Shown here: positions 15,276 through 24,877 of the stretch, in pieces
How positions within the stretch are numbered: position 1 is the first letter of the stretch
Layout of the letters: each line of letters opens with the position of its first letter
NCBI GenBank assembly: GCA_016928815.1
Contig: JAFGJZ010000153.1
Coordinates: 1-34,184 of the forward strand
Length of the DNA stretch: 34,184 nt
DNA from: Spirochaetota bacterium
GTDB lineage: Bacteria > Spirochaetota > UBA4802 > JAFGJZ01
Direction of reading: 5' to 3'
The notes under the pieces: model-generated
Told to the model about the DNA's origin: nothing
The model's database searches: none
Seen by the model: only the letters and a program-made list of their open reading frames with translations
Translations under genes and position numbers: made by a program

Positions 15276-17150
15276 TCATTTTTTCTTTTTTAAAGATTCA
15301 AGTCTGACAAGCATAAGCGAAATATGTGAAGGATCAACTCCTGAAATACGCATAGCCTGCCCTATTGTATGCGGTTTTACCGCTTTCAGTTTCTTAACAG
15401 CTTCAGCTTTAAGACCCCGCAGGCTGTCATAATCAAAATCATCCGGAATTATTTTATTTTCCATTTGATGAATTTTGCGGATTTCATCCTTTTCTTTCTC
15501 GATGTATCCTTTATATTTTATTTCCATTTCAATTATAGACACAAGTTCACTGTCAATTTCAGTTTCTTCTGTAAGCGTCAGTATATTTTTAAGAGTTATA
15601 CCCGGTCTTTTAAGCAGTTTCTCAACAGATGCCCTGCCCTGCAGACCGGACAATTCCGCTTTATCATCCTTAAGCACTTCTTTGGCTCTATCATCAATTA
15701 TGATTCTCAAAGATTTAAACTCCTCTATTTTAGCATTAACATCAGAATATTTATTCAGCATTTTATCGTATTTTTCCTCCGATATCAGTCCTGCTTCTTT
15801 TCCGTATTGCATCAGTCTTAAATCAGCGTTATCCTGCCGAAGGAGAAGTCTATGCTCTGCTCTGGAAGTAAACATCCGGTAAGGCTCATCCACACCTTTC
15901 GTTACCAGGTCATCAATAAGTACTCCTGCATATGCATCGTATCTTTTCAGAATTAATGGTTCTTTTCCCTTAATTCCGTTTACAGCATTAATGGCTGCGA
16001 CCAATCCCTGCACTGCCGCTTCTTCATATCCTGAAGTTCCATTTATCTGGCCCGCATGATATAAACCTTCAACAAGCTTTGTTTCTAGGGTCGCTTTCAG
16101 CTGCACCGGCGGTATAAAATCATATTCAACGGCATATGCAGGTCTCATCACATGAACATTCTCAAGTCCCGGCAGCGTTCTCACCATTTTTTCCTGAACC
16201 TCTTCAGGCAAAGAACTTGAAAACCCATTTATATAATACTCATTAGTATTCATACCCTCCGGTTCAAGAAACAGCTGATGTCTCGGTTTATCGGAGAACC
16301 TTACAACTTTATCCTCAATTGAAGGACAGTATCTCGGCCCTACTCCTTTTATGATACCGCGGTAAAGAGGCGATCTGTCAATGTTATCGGTAATTATTTT
16401 ATGCGTCTGTTCATTTGAGTAGGTTATCCAGCATGGTATCTGTTTAATACTCTCAAGTTTATTCCTGTCGGTACTGAAAGAAAATGCAAAAGGCTTTTCA
16501 TCCGGATGCTGTATTTCACACCTGCTGAAATCAATAGTGTTGCCATTTACTCTCTGCGGGGTTCCCGTTTTCAAACGCCCCACTTCAAATCCCAGGTCAA
16601 GATATGACTGTGAAAGAAATTCAGAAGAAAAATCAGCCAGACGACCGCTTTTCTGCTGATAGTCGCCAATATGAATAAGTCCTTTTAAAAAAGTTCCTGT
16701 ACAGACGATAACTGCTCCAGTATCGTATCTTATTTCTCTTTCAGTAATTACTCCGCAAATCTTACGATTTTTAACTTCAAAACTTTTTACAATATCCTGA
16801 ACCGTATCAAGTCCCGTCTGATCTTCAATTACCTTTTTCATTCTAAACTGATACTGTTTTTTATCTGATTGCGCACGCGGAGCCCATACAGCCGGTCCTC
16901 TGCTCATGTTCAGCATTTTAAAATGTATTCCGGTTTCATCTGTATTCACAGCCATCTCTCCGCCAAGAGCATCAATTTCCCTGACAAGATGTCCTTTCGC
17001 CAGTCCGCCGATTGCAGGATTGCAGCTCATCTGTGCAATGGTATCAAGATTACCGGTAATCAACAATGTATGCATTCCCATCCGGGCTGAAGCCAGCGCA
17101 GCCTCACATCCTGCATGACCTGCTCCGATAACAATTACATTATATTTCAT
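15276..17150 (-). CDS. mnmG: tRNA uridine-34 5-carboxymethylaminomethyl modification enzyme
   Basis: 624 residues, standard length. FAD-binding protein that with MnmE makes the cmnm5 modification at the wobble uridine of certain tRNAs, using methylene-tetrahydrofolate, ammonium or glycine. Signatures are the N-terminal dinucleotide fold [62 protein letters not shown] and [22 protein letters not shown] lies upstream of the ATG at 17150. It leads rsmG, the classic gidA-gidB pair. parA/parB, often next to this pair, are absent from the window; downstream is instead an orphan methyltransferase. Confidence 0.97.
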   Translation of the reverse strand: MKYNVIVIGAGHAGCEAALASARMGMHTLLITGNLDTIAQMSCNPAIGGLAKGHLVREIDALGGEMAVNTDETGIHFKMLNMSRGPAVWAPRAQSDKKQYQFRMKKVIEDQTGLDTVQDIVKSFEVKNRKICGVITEREIRYDTGAVIVCTGTFLKGLIHIGDYQQKSGRLADFSSEFLSQSYLDLGFEVGRLKTGTPQRVNGNTIDFSRCEIQHPDEKPFAFSFSTDRNKLESIKQIPCWITYSNEQTHKIITDNIDRSPLYRGIIKGVGPRYCPSIEDKVVRFSDKPRHQLFLEPEGMNTNEYYINGFSSSLPEEVQEKMVRTLPGLENVHVMRPAYAVEYDFIPPVQLKATLETKLVEGLYHAGQINGTSGYEEAAVQGLVAAINAVNGIKGKEPLILKRYDAYAGVLIDDLVTKGVDEPYRMFTSRAEHRLLLRQDNADLRLMQYGKEAGLISEEKYDKMLNKYSDVNAKIEEFKSLRIIIDDRAKEVLKDDKAELSGLQGRASVEKLLKRPGITLKNILTLTEETEIDSELVSIIEMEIKYKGYIEKEKDEIRKIHQMENKIIPDDFDYDSLRGLKAEAVKKLKAVKPHTIGQAMRISGVDPSHISLMLVRLESLKKKK

Positions 17151-17236
17151 TTTACATGTCCTTATTTGACCTGATTTATATTAATCTATGTTACAAAAGG
17201 ATGAATTAATATAAAGCAATTTTTTGATATATTCAC

Positions 17237-17265
17237 TTGAAATTAATAATTATATGGTATATCGT
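17237..17265 (+). promoter_or_regulatory. Possible promoter of the macrodomain-pyrF operon
   Basis: TTGAAA (17237-17242), 17-base spacer, TATCGT (17260-17265). The expected start site falls only a few bases before the ATG at 17276, and no Shine-Dalgarno is visible there, which would make the message nearly leaderless. The -10 is only 4/6. Confidence 0.35.
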
Positions 17266-17275
17266 ATAAAAACAT

Positions 17276-17791
17276 ATGAAAAAAATTTCCATAATAAAAG
17301 GCGATATAACTCTTCAAAAGACAGACATTATTGTTAATGCGGCAAATACTGCATTGCTCGGGGGAGGAGGTGTAGACGGTGCAATTCATTCTGCAGCAGG
17401 CCCTGATCTGCTTAAAGAATGCTCCGCATTAAACGGATGCGCTTCAGGAGAAGCAAAAATTACTAAAGGTTATAAACTTGCCGCTTCATACGTAATTCAT
17501 ACCCCGGGTCCCGTCTACCGGAATGGAAAAAACAATGAATCGGAAACTTTAAAAAATTGTTACATTAATTCCATGAAACTTGCTTTACAATATAAAGCTG
17601 AAAGTATTTCATTTCCTGCAATATCTACAGGAATATATAACTACCCGAAAAAAGAAGCAGCTGTGATTGCATTAAGTTCAATTACGGAATTTATGGATAA
17701 GAATAATTATTATCCGCAGGTTGTAATTGTCCTGTATGACGAAGAAAATTACATGATTTATAAAAATTTAATAAATGAAACCGGTGAATAA
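17276..17791 (+). CDS. Macrodomain protein (ADP-ribose/O-acetyl-ADP-ribose binding, YmdB-like)
   Basis: 171 residues consisting of one macro domain. KGDITLQKTDIIVNAANTAL, the glycine loop GGGGVDGAIHSAAG, and SFPAISTGIYNYP are the ligand-binding elements of the MacroD/YmdB class, which hydrolyse O-acetyl-ADP-ribose or remove mono-ADP-ribose. The length is normal. It has no visible Shine-Dalgarno. Its stop is one base before the preferred pyrF start, so it heads an operon with pyrF and a GGDEF protein. Whether it is a hydrolase or only a binder is not decided by sequence. Confidence 0.92.
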   Translation: MKKISIIKGDITLQKTDIIVNAANTALLGGGGVDGAIHSAAGPDLLKECSALNGCASGEAKITKGYKLAASYVIHTPGPVYRNGKNNESETLKNCYINSMKLALQYKAESISFPAISTGIYNYPKKEAAVIALSSITEFMDKNNYYPQVVIVLYDEENYMIYKNLINETGE

Positions 17792-17792
17792 A

Positions 17793-18641
17793 ATGAGCTA
17801 TCTTAGTGATCTGAAAATAATATCCAACAAAAAGAAAAGTATAATCTGTATGGGAATGGATCCCATACTTGAGCAGATCCCCATCAGTAAAAAATCAATT
17901 CAGAAAACTATTTTCTTTTTTTATGAAAATATTTTGAATGAGATTTTAAGAAAAAATATTCATCCTGCATGCGTAAAACCTAATTTTGCTTTCTATGCAC
18001 AGTATGGTTTCGAGGGATTAAAAGCCCTTAAAGAACTTGTTGATCTATACCGCTCTGAAGGATTTCAGGTAATTCTTGATGCAAAGAGGGGAGATATCGG
18101 AACAACCGCAACAGCATATGCATATGAAGTATTTGATTTTTTTAATGCCGATGCTGTAACTCTTGCACCTTATATGGGTTATGATTCCGTCGAACCGTTT
18201 ATGACAAAATATCCTGACCGCGGATATTACGTTCTCTGTAAAACTTCAAATAAATCATCCGCGGATATACAGGATCTTGAATATAACGGAAAGCCTCTTT
18301 TTTTAAAAACAGCCGAGCTTATAACAGAATGGTATCAACCCGGAATCGGAGCAGTAACCGGAGCAACCTATCCTGAAGAGCTGAAAAAAATAATAAAAAT
18401 ATTTAATAAAAAACAAAAAGATATTCCGCTTCTTATTCCGGGAATCGGATCGCAAGGCGGCAGCCTTGAAAAAGTAATTAAGATACTGAATGAAGATTCA
18501 GATATATCACTGCATAGAATTAATGCGTCTTCTTCAATTAATTATGCATATAAAAAATATCCTAATTTAAGTTTTGCAGAAGCGGCTGTTGAAGAGATAA
18601 AAACAATGAATGATCAGATAAACTCACTGATTATGGACTGA
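17793..18641 (+). CDS. pyrF: Orotidine 5'-phosphate decarboxylase, type 2
   Basis: 282 residues, the size of the type-2 (mycobacterial-like) subgroup rather than the about 230-residue type 1. Makes UMP, the last step of pyrimidine synthesis. The catalytic motif VILDAKRGDIGTTATAYA is intact, as are KPNFAFYAQYG, TLAPYMGYDSVEPF, GAVTGAT and the phosphate loop IPGIGSQGG. The frame runs up to an ATG at 17775 within the macrodomain gene, but GGTGA at 17783-17787 points to the ATG at 17793. It is followed after one base by the GGDEF gene. Confidence 0.95.
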   Translation: MSYLSDLKIISNKKKSIICMGMDPILEQIPISKKSIQKTIFFFYENILNEILRKNIHPACVKPNFAFYAQYGFEGLKALKELVDLYRSEGFQVILDAKRGDIGTTATAYAYEVFDFFNADAVTLAPYMGYDSVEPFMTKYPDRGYYVLCKTSNKSSADIQDLEYNGKPLFLKTAELITEWYQPGIGAVTGATYPEELKKIIKIFNKKQKDIPLLIPGIGSQGGSLEKVIKILNEDSDISLHRINASSSINYAYKKYPNLSFAEAAVEEIKTMNDQINSLIMD

Positions 18642-18642
18642 T

Positions 18643-20763
18643 ATGAACAGTGAGAGTAAGAAAAATCTTGTTTTACTAGTCTCACAGAACCGTGATTCAT
18701 TTACGGATATTATTCAAATTCTTGAATCAAATAATTTTGATGTTATTACCGCAAAATCATCTACGGAAGCATTAAGTGTAATAACATTCAGACTGCCGAA
18801 TGTCATTATTTCAGATACGGAATTATCTGATGAATCAGGCTACAATTTCTGCAAAAAAATACGCTCCGGAATAAAAACCAAGCTTATTCCATTTATTTTT
18901 ATTTCTGAAAATGACAAGACAAAAGACCGTATTAAAGCCATCCAGGAAGGAGCTGACGCATACCTGACGAGGCCTTTTGACAATCAGGAGTTGCTTGCTC
19001 ATGTACAGTCAAAAATAAGTCAGTTTAACGAATTTTATCTTTTATCCATTACGGACGAGCTGACAAGACTATTCAACCGTAAGGAATTCCTTAATAAATT
19101 CTCAAAAGATATCGAGGAGAATCCTGACCGTATAATTTCCCTGGCAATTATTGATCTTGATTTTTTTAAAAAGGTTAATGACGTCCACGGTCATCAGATG
19201 GGAGATATTGTTCTGATGAAGCTCGCAGAGCTGCTAAAAGAAAACACAAGTGATTCTTTTTTTCCTACCCGCTTTGGCGGAGAGGAATTTGTAATTCTAT
19301 TCTGTGATACTCACGCGGATACGGCAAAAAATCATGTTGAACATATCAGAGAAAAATTCAGTGAAATTCATTTTAAAACAACAAACGGTGATAGTTTTCA
19401 TGTATCATTTTCCGGTGGGATTGCCGAATATCCGGCCTTTTCAAATAATCTGTCGGAACTTCTTTCGAGGGCAGATCAGGCGCTTTATGCAGCAAAAAGG
19501 GATGGCCGTTCAAGAACCTATATCTTCAGCCCAATTATGGCAAGAAATGATTCTTTTTGGGAATATCTTAAAAAAGAACATGGTCATTTCATAAGCACTA
19601 AATTTCAGGATGCTGTGACAAATCTTCCCTATCTTCCTCAACTGCTTGAAAAAATATATCATTTTGATTTTGAAATCAGCAGTATCGGACTGATAATTCT
19701 CAGGTTAAATCCCATATATGACATTCAGAATCATCTGGGTTTTAAAGTTTATGATCTTGCAATGGAAAATATAAAAGTCATAATTGAAAAATCATGTGCT
19801 AATAATTTCGCGTCAGATACCTATATCGGCATCTCAGATTTTTTTAATTATGAATTTACAATTCTTTTTCCAAGTCTTGTTGATTTTGCACTAAACCCTG
19901 AAAAGTGCCGTGATTTATATGGTAAAATTGCACAGGAAATTAATAACAAATTAAAGACATATGGAATTGAAATATTCTATAACAATTCCATTCTTTATCT
20001 TAAAAAAAATGACCCTAAACATCTTCTTGCTGATATTAATTCACTAAGAAACAGAACAGCAGCAATTGAAAACCGATCGGCCAATTTTGAAAAATTTATT
20101 TCAGATACTCAAAAAGCTCTGAAAACCAGTGGTAAAATTTCCTGTTTTTTTAAAATTGATTATATAATGGATATGAAAAATAACTCAAAATTTATTCAGA
20201 TAATAGTACCTGCCGAAAACGCATGCAGCTTCATATGCATGCATTTTATAGCTAAATATCTCATACAAACTCAGACTGATCTGGAACTATTCTGTGATGA
20301 AATTCGGGAAAAACTGAATCCGGAACTGCCTGTTCTGTTTCCATGGAATGAAAAAATAGAACCTAAAAAATATATAGATTCTTTGAAAAAAAAATTACCT
20401 GAATTCACAACATATCTGGCTGTTAACGAAGTTACAATCTATAATTATGATTTTAAATACTGGAATGATATTGCGGAATATAAGCCGGAAAATATTAAAT
20501 TATGTCTTAATAACTGCTTTATAAATAATGACATAATGAATCTGATTTCTATTTGCGAGTTTGATCTGATTATTTTATCTGAACACCTGACTAAAAATCT
20601 GCATTATTTCAAGGAGAGAATAAAAGTCATTAACGGATTTAAAATATTCATCGATCAAATGAACATTAAGGTTTGTGCGGTACAGATCACACAGCAAGAG
20701 GAACTTCAGCTGATTAAAGATCTGAATATTTATCTAATTAATGGCGATTTATTTATTACTTAG
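18643..20763 (+). CDS. Receiver-like - GGDEF diguanylate cyclase with degenerate C-terminal GGDEF/EAL-like region
   Basis: 706 residues. Residues 8-125 have the CheY fold with the phospho-acceptor Asp58 (VIISDTELSD), but the usual acidic pair is Ser14-Gln15 and the conserved lysine is Arg110 (LTRPF), so normal phosphorylation is doubtful. Residues 135-300 are a GGDEF domain with DLDFFKKVNDVHGHQMGD and GGEEF at 212-216, expected to make cyclic di-GMP; the RxxD inhibitory site is not in place. About 318-480 resembles a decayed second GGDEF. About 490-706 resembles an EAL domain in which the catalytic Asp pair aligns with Asn623-Asn624 (LCLNNC), so no phosphodiesterase activity is expected. The end overlaps the convergent radical SAM gene by 4 bases. 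Confidence 0.82.
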   Translation: MNSESKKNLVLLVSQNRDSFTDIIQILESNNFDVITAKSSTEALSVITFRLPNVIISDTELSDESGYNFCKKIRSGIKTKLIPFIFISENDKTKDRIKAIQEGADAYLTRPFDNQELLAHVQSKISQFNEFYLLSITDELTRLFNRKEFLNKFSKDIEENPDRIISLAIIDLDFFKKVNDVHGHQMGDIVLMKLAELLKENTSDSFFPTRFGGEEFVILFCDTHADTAKNHVEHIREKFSEIHFKTTNGDSFHVSFSGGIAEYPAFSNNLSELLSRADQALYAAKRDGRSRTYIFSPIMARNDSFWEYLKKEHGHFISTKFQDAVTNLPYLPQLLEKIYHFDFEISSIGLIILRLNPIYDIQNHLGFKVYDLAMENIKVIIEKSCANNFASDTYIGISDFFNYEFTILFPSLVDFALNPEKCRDLYGKIAQEINNKLKTYGIEIFYNNSILYLKKNDPKHLLADINSLRNRTAAIENRSANFEKFISDTQKALKTSGKISCFFKIDYIMDMKNNSKFIQIIVPAENACSFICMHFIAKYLIQTQTDLELFCDEIREKLNPELPVLFPWNEKIEPKKYIDSLKKKLPEFTTYLAVNEVTIYNYDFKYWNDIAEYKPENIKLCLNNCFINNDIMNLISICEFDLIILSEHLTKNLHYFKERIKVINGFKIFIDQMNIKVCAVQITQQEELQLIKDLNIYLINGDLFIT

Positions 20764-22652
20764 AATCCGATTATTCTGAATTCAAATGGAAAATCAGTAT
20801 ACTCACAATTAATTCTTTCAATGAAATTTCTATAATTGTCCTTTTCTTCAAAAGATATTTTATCCTGATAATCTGAATAATATTTAACAAGAACTCCTGA
20901 TAAATCATCATAGGCGGCCGGGGTAATGAAAACAGAAGGGGGCTCCTCAAATGTCCGGATATCCTTTTTAAAAGAAAGCGAATTAACTTCCGTAACTTTA
21001 AGTACCGGTTCTGTGTAATAATATGCCGTATCAGCTTTTTTAAAAAGATCATAATTTTCAATATAATGATATATCATAATACTGTTACCGGATTTCCACT
21101 CATCATATAAATGAATTCTGCGGAAAAGATTATCCTTACAGGAAAATTTAAGAAGTTCATAAATTTCATCATCCTGCAGTAAAAAATCACCTTCAAAAAT
21201 CAGATTGAAAAGTTCATCCCTGGATTTAAGAATTGTAAAAATATTTTTCATCACTGAAAATTCAATTGTAACGGCAGTGTTGCAAATTATTGAAAATACG
21301 TTTGTATCAACAATCTCGTCAAGATAGTCATTTGTCAGTGAAATAAACTCTTCGCCCTGAAGCCTTATACCTTTGCAGAGAGATGATTCAGAAGACTGAA
21401 TCAAGTCAGGATTTCTTGAAACAGAAGCATATAAACCGGTTTTGTCTTCCATATATTCCTTCAATCCAAGTATCTGATCCATAGTAAAATCTTTGCTTGA
21501 GATAATAAAATATGGAGGTTTATCCTGAAATTTGATATCATATTCCGCGATCTGCTCGCGTATTTTTGTGCCCGGTAATATCATAAGGGGATAAAATTCC
21601 AGAGAATCCCCTACTCCATTTTCTATAAGTATATCAATTGTATTTTTAAAATCATCAGGTGTATCCTCTGGCATACCTGGTATAATTCCGACTTTAAGAT
21701 CAATACCCGCTTTAAGCAGGTTCTGAAGTCCGATTATTTCAGAATCAGTATCTGCACGTCTTCCCGCCTTTTTAAGCGCTGCCCTGTTCAAAGTCTGAAT
21801 TCCGATTTCAAGTGATTTAAAACCTGCTGAATAAATTTTACGGGCTGTTTTAAGATCGATCCCTTCAGCCTTCAATTCAGTATGAAGCCGGACATTGTGT
21901 TTCAATGCAACCAGCTGATCCAGACGGTCCATAAAATGCCGGTTTCCGTTAAACGTAGGTGACAAAATATATATCTCTTTAACTGATTGCTTATTTTTGA
22001 TGGTATTGATTATACTGCTGAAATCAATTTCACGGATTTTCTGGGAATTCTTTGAATAAAAACAGTAACTGCATCGGAAAGGACATCCCCTTGTTAATTC
22101 AATAAAAACAGAACCATCAGGCATGTCATTAAGATAATTATGAATGTAAGGTTCGCATAATTCTTCAGAACTGAGCTCATTATCAGGCGGTTGAGAAATA
22201 TAGTTATTCCCATTCAATAGAATTTCACCATTCATTAAGGATCCGGAAAAAATTTTTCTGTAAAACCACTCACCTTCTCCTGAAAAAAATATATCAACAT
22301 AAGACCTGTGTTCAGTCATGGCAAAGGAGTCTGAACATATTTCAGGACCGCCGAAAATAATTTTAATGTCAGGCTTGAGTAATTTCAGTTTTTCGGCAAT
22401 TTTCAGATTCCGTTCAATATTCCAGAGATAACAGCAGAATGATACTGTATCATAGTCTGAATTAATAATATATTTGAGAATATTCTTATCTGAAAAAAAA
22501 TTAGCAGCGTTATACGGCAGATATTCAGCCTTATGATCCGGAAAATTATTGTTTATGAATGCGGTCAAAGCGGCAGATGCATATGGAACATTGCCGCCAA
22601 TATAATTATATCCATGATCTATAAGCGGCAGCTGTATAAAAAGTATTTTCAT
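20760..22652 (-). CDS. B12-binding-type radical SAM protein
   Basis: 630 residues. Residues 1-135 are a cobalamin-binding-like Rossmann domain (MKILFIQLPL, YDTVSFCCYLWNIE, IKIIFGGPEI, SGEGEWFYRKI). Residues about 180-400 are a radical SAM domain with the cluster motif C190-x3-C194-x2-C197 (RGCPFRCSYCFYS) and the later LKAEGIDL, LEIGIQTLN and VGIIPGMPEDTPDDF strands. The last about 220 residues are unrecognised. The canonical cobalamin-ligand motif DxHxxG is not seen. The frame opens at 22712, but GGAG six bases before ATG 22652, and the domain boundary, support the later start. Substrate unknown. Confidence 0.87.
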   Translation of the reverse strand: MKILFIQLPLIDHGYNYIGGNVPYASAALTAFINNNFPDHKAEYLPYNAANFFSDKNILKYIINSDYDTVSFCCYLWNIERNLKIAEKLKLLKPDIKIIFGGPEICSDSFAMTEHRSYVDIFFSGEGEWFYRKIFSGSLMNGEILLNGNNYISQPPDNELSSEELCEPYIHNYLNDMPDGSVFIELTRGCPFRCSYCFYSKNSQKIREIDFSSIINTIKNKQSVKEIYILSPTFNGNRHFMDRLDQLVALKHNVRLHTELKAEGIDLKTARKIYSAGFKSLEIGIQTLNRAALKKAGRRADTDSEIIGLQNLLKAGIDLKVGIIPGMPEDTPDDFKNTIDILIENGVGDSLEFYPLMILPGTKIREQIAEYDIKFQDKPPYFIISSKDFTMDQILGLKEYMEDKTGLYASVSRNPDLIQSSESSLCKGIRLQGEEFISLTNDYLDEIVDTNVFSIICNTAVTIEFSVMKNIFTILKSRDELFNLIFEGDFLLQDDEIYELLKFSCKDNLFRRIHLYDEWKSGNSIMIYHYIENYDLFKKADTAYYYTEPVLKVTEVNSLSFKKDIRTFEEPPSVFITPAAYDDLSGVLVKYYSDYQDKISFEEKDNYRNFIERINCEYTDFPFEFRIIGF

Positions 22653-22830
22653 AAAATTCTCCAGAATGTATATTTTCAGAAAATGTTTTATTCCGGTCAA
22701 GATGGATTTCATAAAAAATACAGTAATAGAAATATATCCCTGAATACTTCTTGATAAGTAATCTGATAATTATTATAATAGGTTTCTGATAATCCATAAG
22801 AATTTTATAAAGAAAATTTCAGGACTCGAT

Positions 22831-23577
22831 ATGAACTTTAAGGACAAAATAGTAATAGTTACCGGCGCGGGACAGGGAATCGGACGATGTATTGCTCTTG
22901 CATATGCAGCTGAAGGTGCAAAGGTAATAATAGCAGAATTGGACAGTCTATCCGCTGCAGAAACCCTCATGTTAATAAAAAAATCAGACTGGTATGCAGA
23001 AGCAATATTAACAGATGTAGGAGATCCGGATGATATTACAGAACTTTTTCATACCATTAATGAAAAATACGGCCGTGTTGATATACTGATTAACAATACA
23101 GGAATTTCAGTAACAAAATCCCTTTATGATCTTTCTATTGAAGAATGGGACCGAATTCTGAATGTAAATCTTCGCGGGATTTTTCTCTGCTCAAGGGAAG
23201 CTGCGAAACTGATGCGTAAACGGAAAAAGGGTTCTATTGTAAATATAGCCTCAACCAGAGCTTTCATGTCGGAACCGGATACAGAAGCCTACTCTGCATC
23301 AAAAGGCGGAATTGTTGCATTAACTCACTCTTTGGCCGCATCTCTGTCAGAAGACGGCATACAGGTAAACTGCATTAGTCCGGGATGGATCGATACGGGA
23401 AAATTCGGAGAACTTCGCGAAATTGACCATAAACAGCATCTTTCAGGACGCGTTGGAACTGTGGATGATATTGCACGTGCGTGTTTATATTTGACTGATG
23501 AAAGTAATAATTTCATAAACGGAACTAATCTGATAATTGACGGAGGAATGACAAAAAAGATGATTTATGAAGAATAA
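22831..23577 (+). CDS. Short-chain dehydrogenase/reductase (classical SDR)
   Basis: 248 residues, typical of classical SDRs. Cofactor motif TGAGQGIG (11-18), NNTG (88-91, a variant of NNAG), the catalytic serine in NIAS (about 141) and YSASK with Tyr154 and Lys158, then SPGWIDTG and the terminal NGTNLIIDGG. The acidic residue after the second strand (AELD) suggests NAD(H). The closest named groups are glucose dehydrogenase- and FabG-like, but the substrate cannot be told. AGGA lies 7 bases before the ATG. Divergent from the radical SAM gene. Confidence 0.93.
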   Translation: MNFKDKIVIVTGAGQGIGRCIALAYAAEGAKVIIAELDSLSAAETLMLIKKSDWYAEAILTDVGDPDDITELFHTINEKYGRVDILINNTGISVTKSLYDLSIEEWDRILNVNLRGIFLCSREAAKLMRKRKKGSIVNIASTRAFMSEPDTEAYSASKGGIVALTHSLAASLSEDGIQVNCISPGWIDTGKFGELREIDHKQHLSGRVGTVDDIARACLYLTDESNNFINGTNLIIDGGMTKKMIYEE

Positions 23578-23614
23578 AACATGCAGTGCTTATAAATTAT
23601 ATTAGAGGTTTAAA

Positions 23615-23983
23615 ATGAAAAAAAATATTTTAATTCAAATTATTTTCATTTTTATTTTAACCGGATGTGACCCGGTAGACAGTATCACTTTGATTAATGA
23701 TACTACCGGAATAATAAATGTCACAATAAAATCAACAGTATCTCTTTCTGAAGAAGCATTTGTACTACAGCCGCAGGAAAAAAAACCAGTTGTAATTTTC
23801 GGTCTAATGCATACCAATAATCCTGAGAAAATGAAAGCAATCATTAACAGGATTGAACTGGTAAAATCAGTACAAATCAATGATAAAATATTTTCAGTAG
23901 AAGAAATAAAACAGATCATGACTGAAAATATGAAACTTGAAGATAAGCGTTGGATTATCCACATGAGTTGTTTCAGCAAATAA
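23615..23983 (+). CDS. Small lipoprotein, unknown function
   Basis: 122 residues. Signal peptide MKKNILIQIIFIFILTGCDP with lipobox LTGC. The mature part begins with a short beta region (DSITLINDTTGIINVTIKST) reminiscent of the lipoproteins at 4863-5580, and ends in a charged helical segment. AGAGG precedes the ATG. Not recognised as a named family. Followed by a small membrane protein gene after 24 bases. Confidence 0.75.
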   Translation: MKKNILIQIIFIFILTGCDPVDSITLINDTTGIINVTIKSTVSLSEEAFVLQPQEKKPVVIFGLMHTNNPEKMKAIINRIELVKSVQINDKIFSVEEIKQIMTENMKLEDKRWIIHMSCFSK

Positions 23984-24007
23984 GTCCTAAAATAAAAGGA
24001 ATAGAAA

Positions 24008-24496
24008 ATGAGTTTAAAAATGCCGGTAATTCGACAGGCTGCATTAATATCAATTATCCCGCAGTTACTGCTTTTAACATTATTGATATATGCTGCATCA
24101 TTCGCAATTTCAGATATCATTAACCGGACTATCGCAGCAGTAATGGTTTTTTATGTAATTCTTATTTCTTTAAGACATATTGCATGGCATCATAGAAAAG
24201 GAATAAAGCAGTATAAAAAAAGAGATTTTGCAGCTGCAATCCCCTTTTTCATGAAAAGTTATGACTTTTTTAAAAAGCACTCATGGCTTGATAAATACCG
24301 GTATATTTTTCTTCTCAGTTCTTCCAGATTAACTTATCGTGAAATGGCATTATTAAATGCAGCTTTCTGTTTTTCTCAGATAAACCAGGGTAAGCAGGCC
24401 CGTGAACATTATGAGCAGGTCCTGCAGGAATTTCCTGAAAGTCAATTGGCCAAAACAGCATTGAATATGATGGATGCAGCAAAAAATACGGACTGA
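24008..24496 (+). CDS. Membrane-anchored protein with TPR-like C-terminus
   Basis: 162 residues. Two hydrophobic helices near the N-terminus (ALISIIPQLLLLTLLIYAAS, TIAAVMVFYVILISL) are followed by a soluble helical part with a TPR-like pair: KQYKKRDFAAAIPFFMKSYDF and QINQGKQAREHYEQVLQEF. Such proteins scaffold membrane complexes. AAGGAA lies 8 bases before the ATG. No specific family recognised. Confidence 0.75.
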   Translation: MSLKMPVIRQAALISIIPQLLLLTLLIYAASFAISDIINRTIAAVMVFYVILISLRHIAWHHRKGIKQYKKRDFAAAIPFFMKSYDFFKKHSWLDKYRYIFLLSSSRLTYREMALLNAAFCFSQINQGKQAREHYEQVLQEFPESQLAKTALNMMDAAKNTD

Positions 24497-24590
24497 TAAA
24501 ATATATTTTAACTCAAATATTCATGAAAATTAAAGGGATATTTCTATCCACTGTTATTAATAGTGACGTTTTAAATCGAAGGATGTTTTT

Positions 24591-24853
24591 ATGCTGCTGG
24601 ATATGTGCTTCCTTTTTCCTGCGATGATTATCACCACGGTAATGAATCTGAAAAGAATAAACACAGGTTATCTGCTAACCGGGGTGTTTCTGATAAAGAC
24701 AGTTACCCTTATGCCTGCTATATTCTAAGTGATTTCATTTATTACCGGAACAGCGGTACATTCATTGATTTCTCTTTCGATATCATTGCATCTGTTATTA
24801 CTGTTGTGTCTGCAACATTTTTTTATTTATTCAGAAGAGAGATTGTAGTTTAA
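24591..24853 (+). pseudogene. Frameshifted small membrane protein gene
   Basis: Starting at ATG 24591 (AAGGA eight bases upstream) the frame reads MLLDMCFLFPAMIITTVMNL then a GYLLTGVFLIKT segment and stops at 24728. The pattern D.xF..P....T...L+R...GYLL.G..L.K matches a common family of small polytopic membrane proteins. A further hydrophobic segment with a positive end (IIASVITVVSATFFYLFRRE) continues to 24853 in another frame, as the last helix of the same protein would. I therefore read this as one gene broken by a frameshift near 24715-24735. It could alternatively be a genuine 45-residue protein followed by an unrelated frame. Confidence 0.5.
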
Positions 24854-24877
24854 ATGTAAAATCATAAATTTTAAAAG

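Noticed and set aside
23473..23480. Third parS-like CACGTG site
   Set aside because: The sequence around GCACGTGC does not extend to the parS arms and lies in SDR coding sequence.
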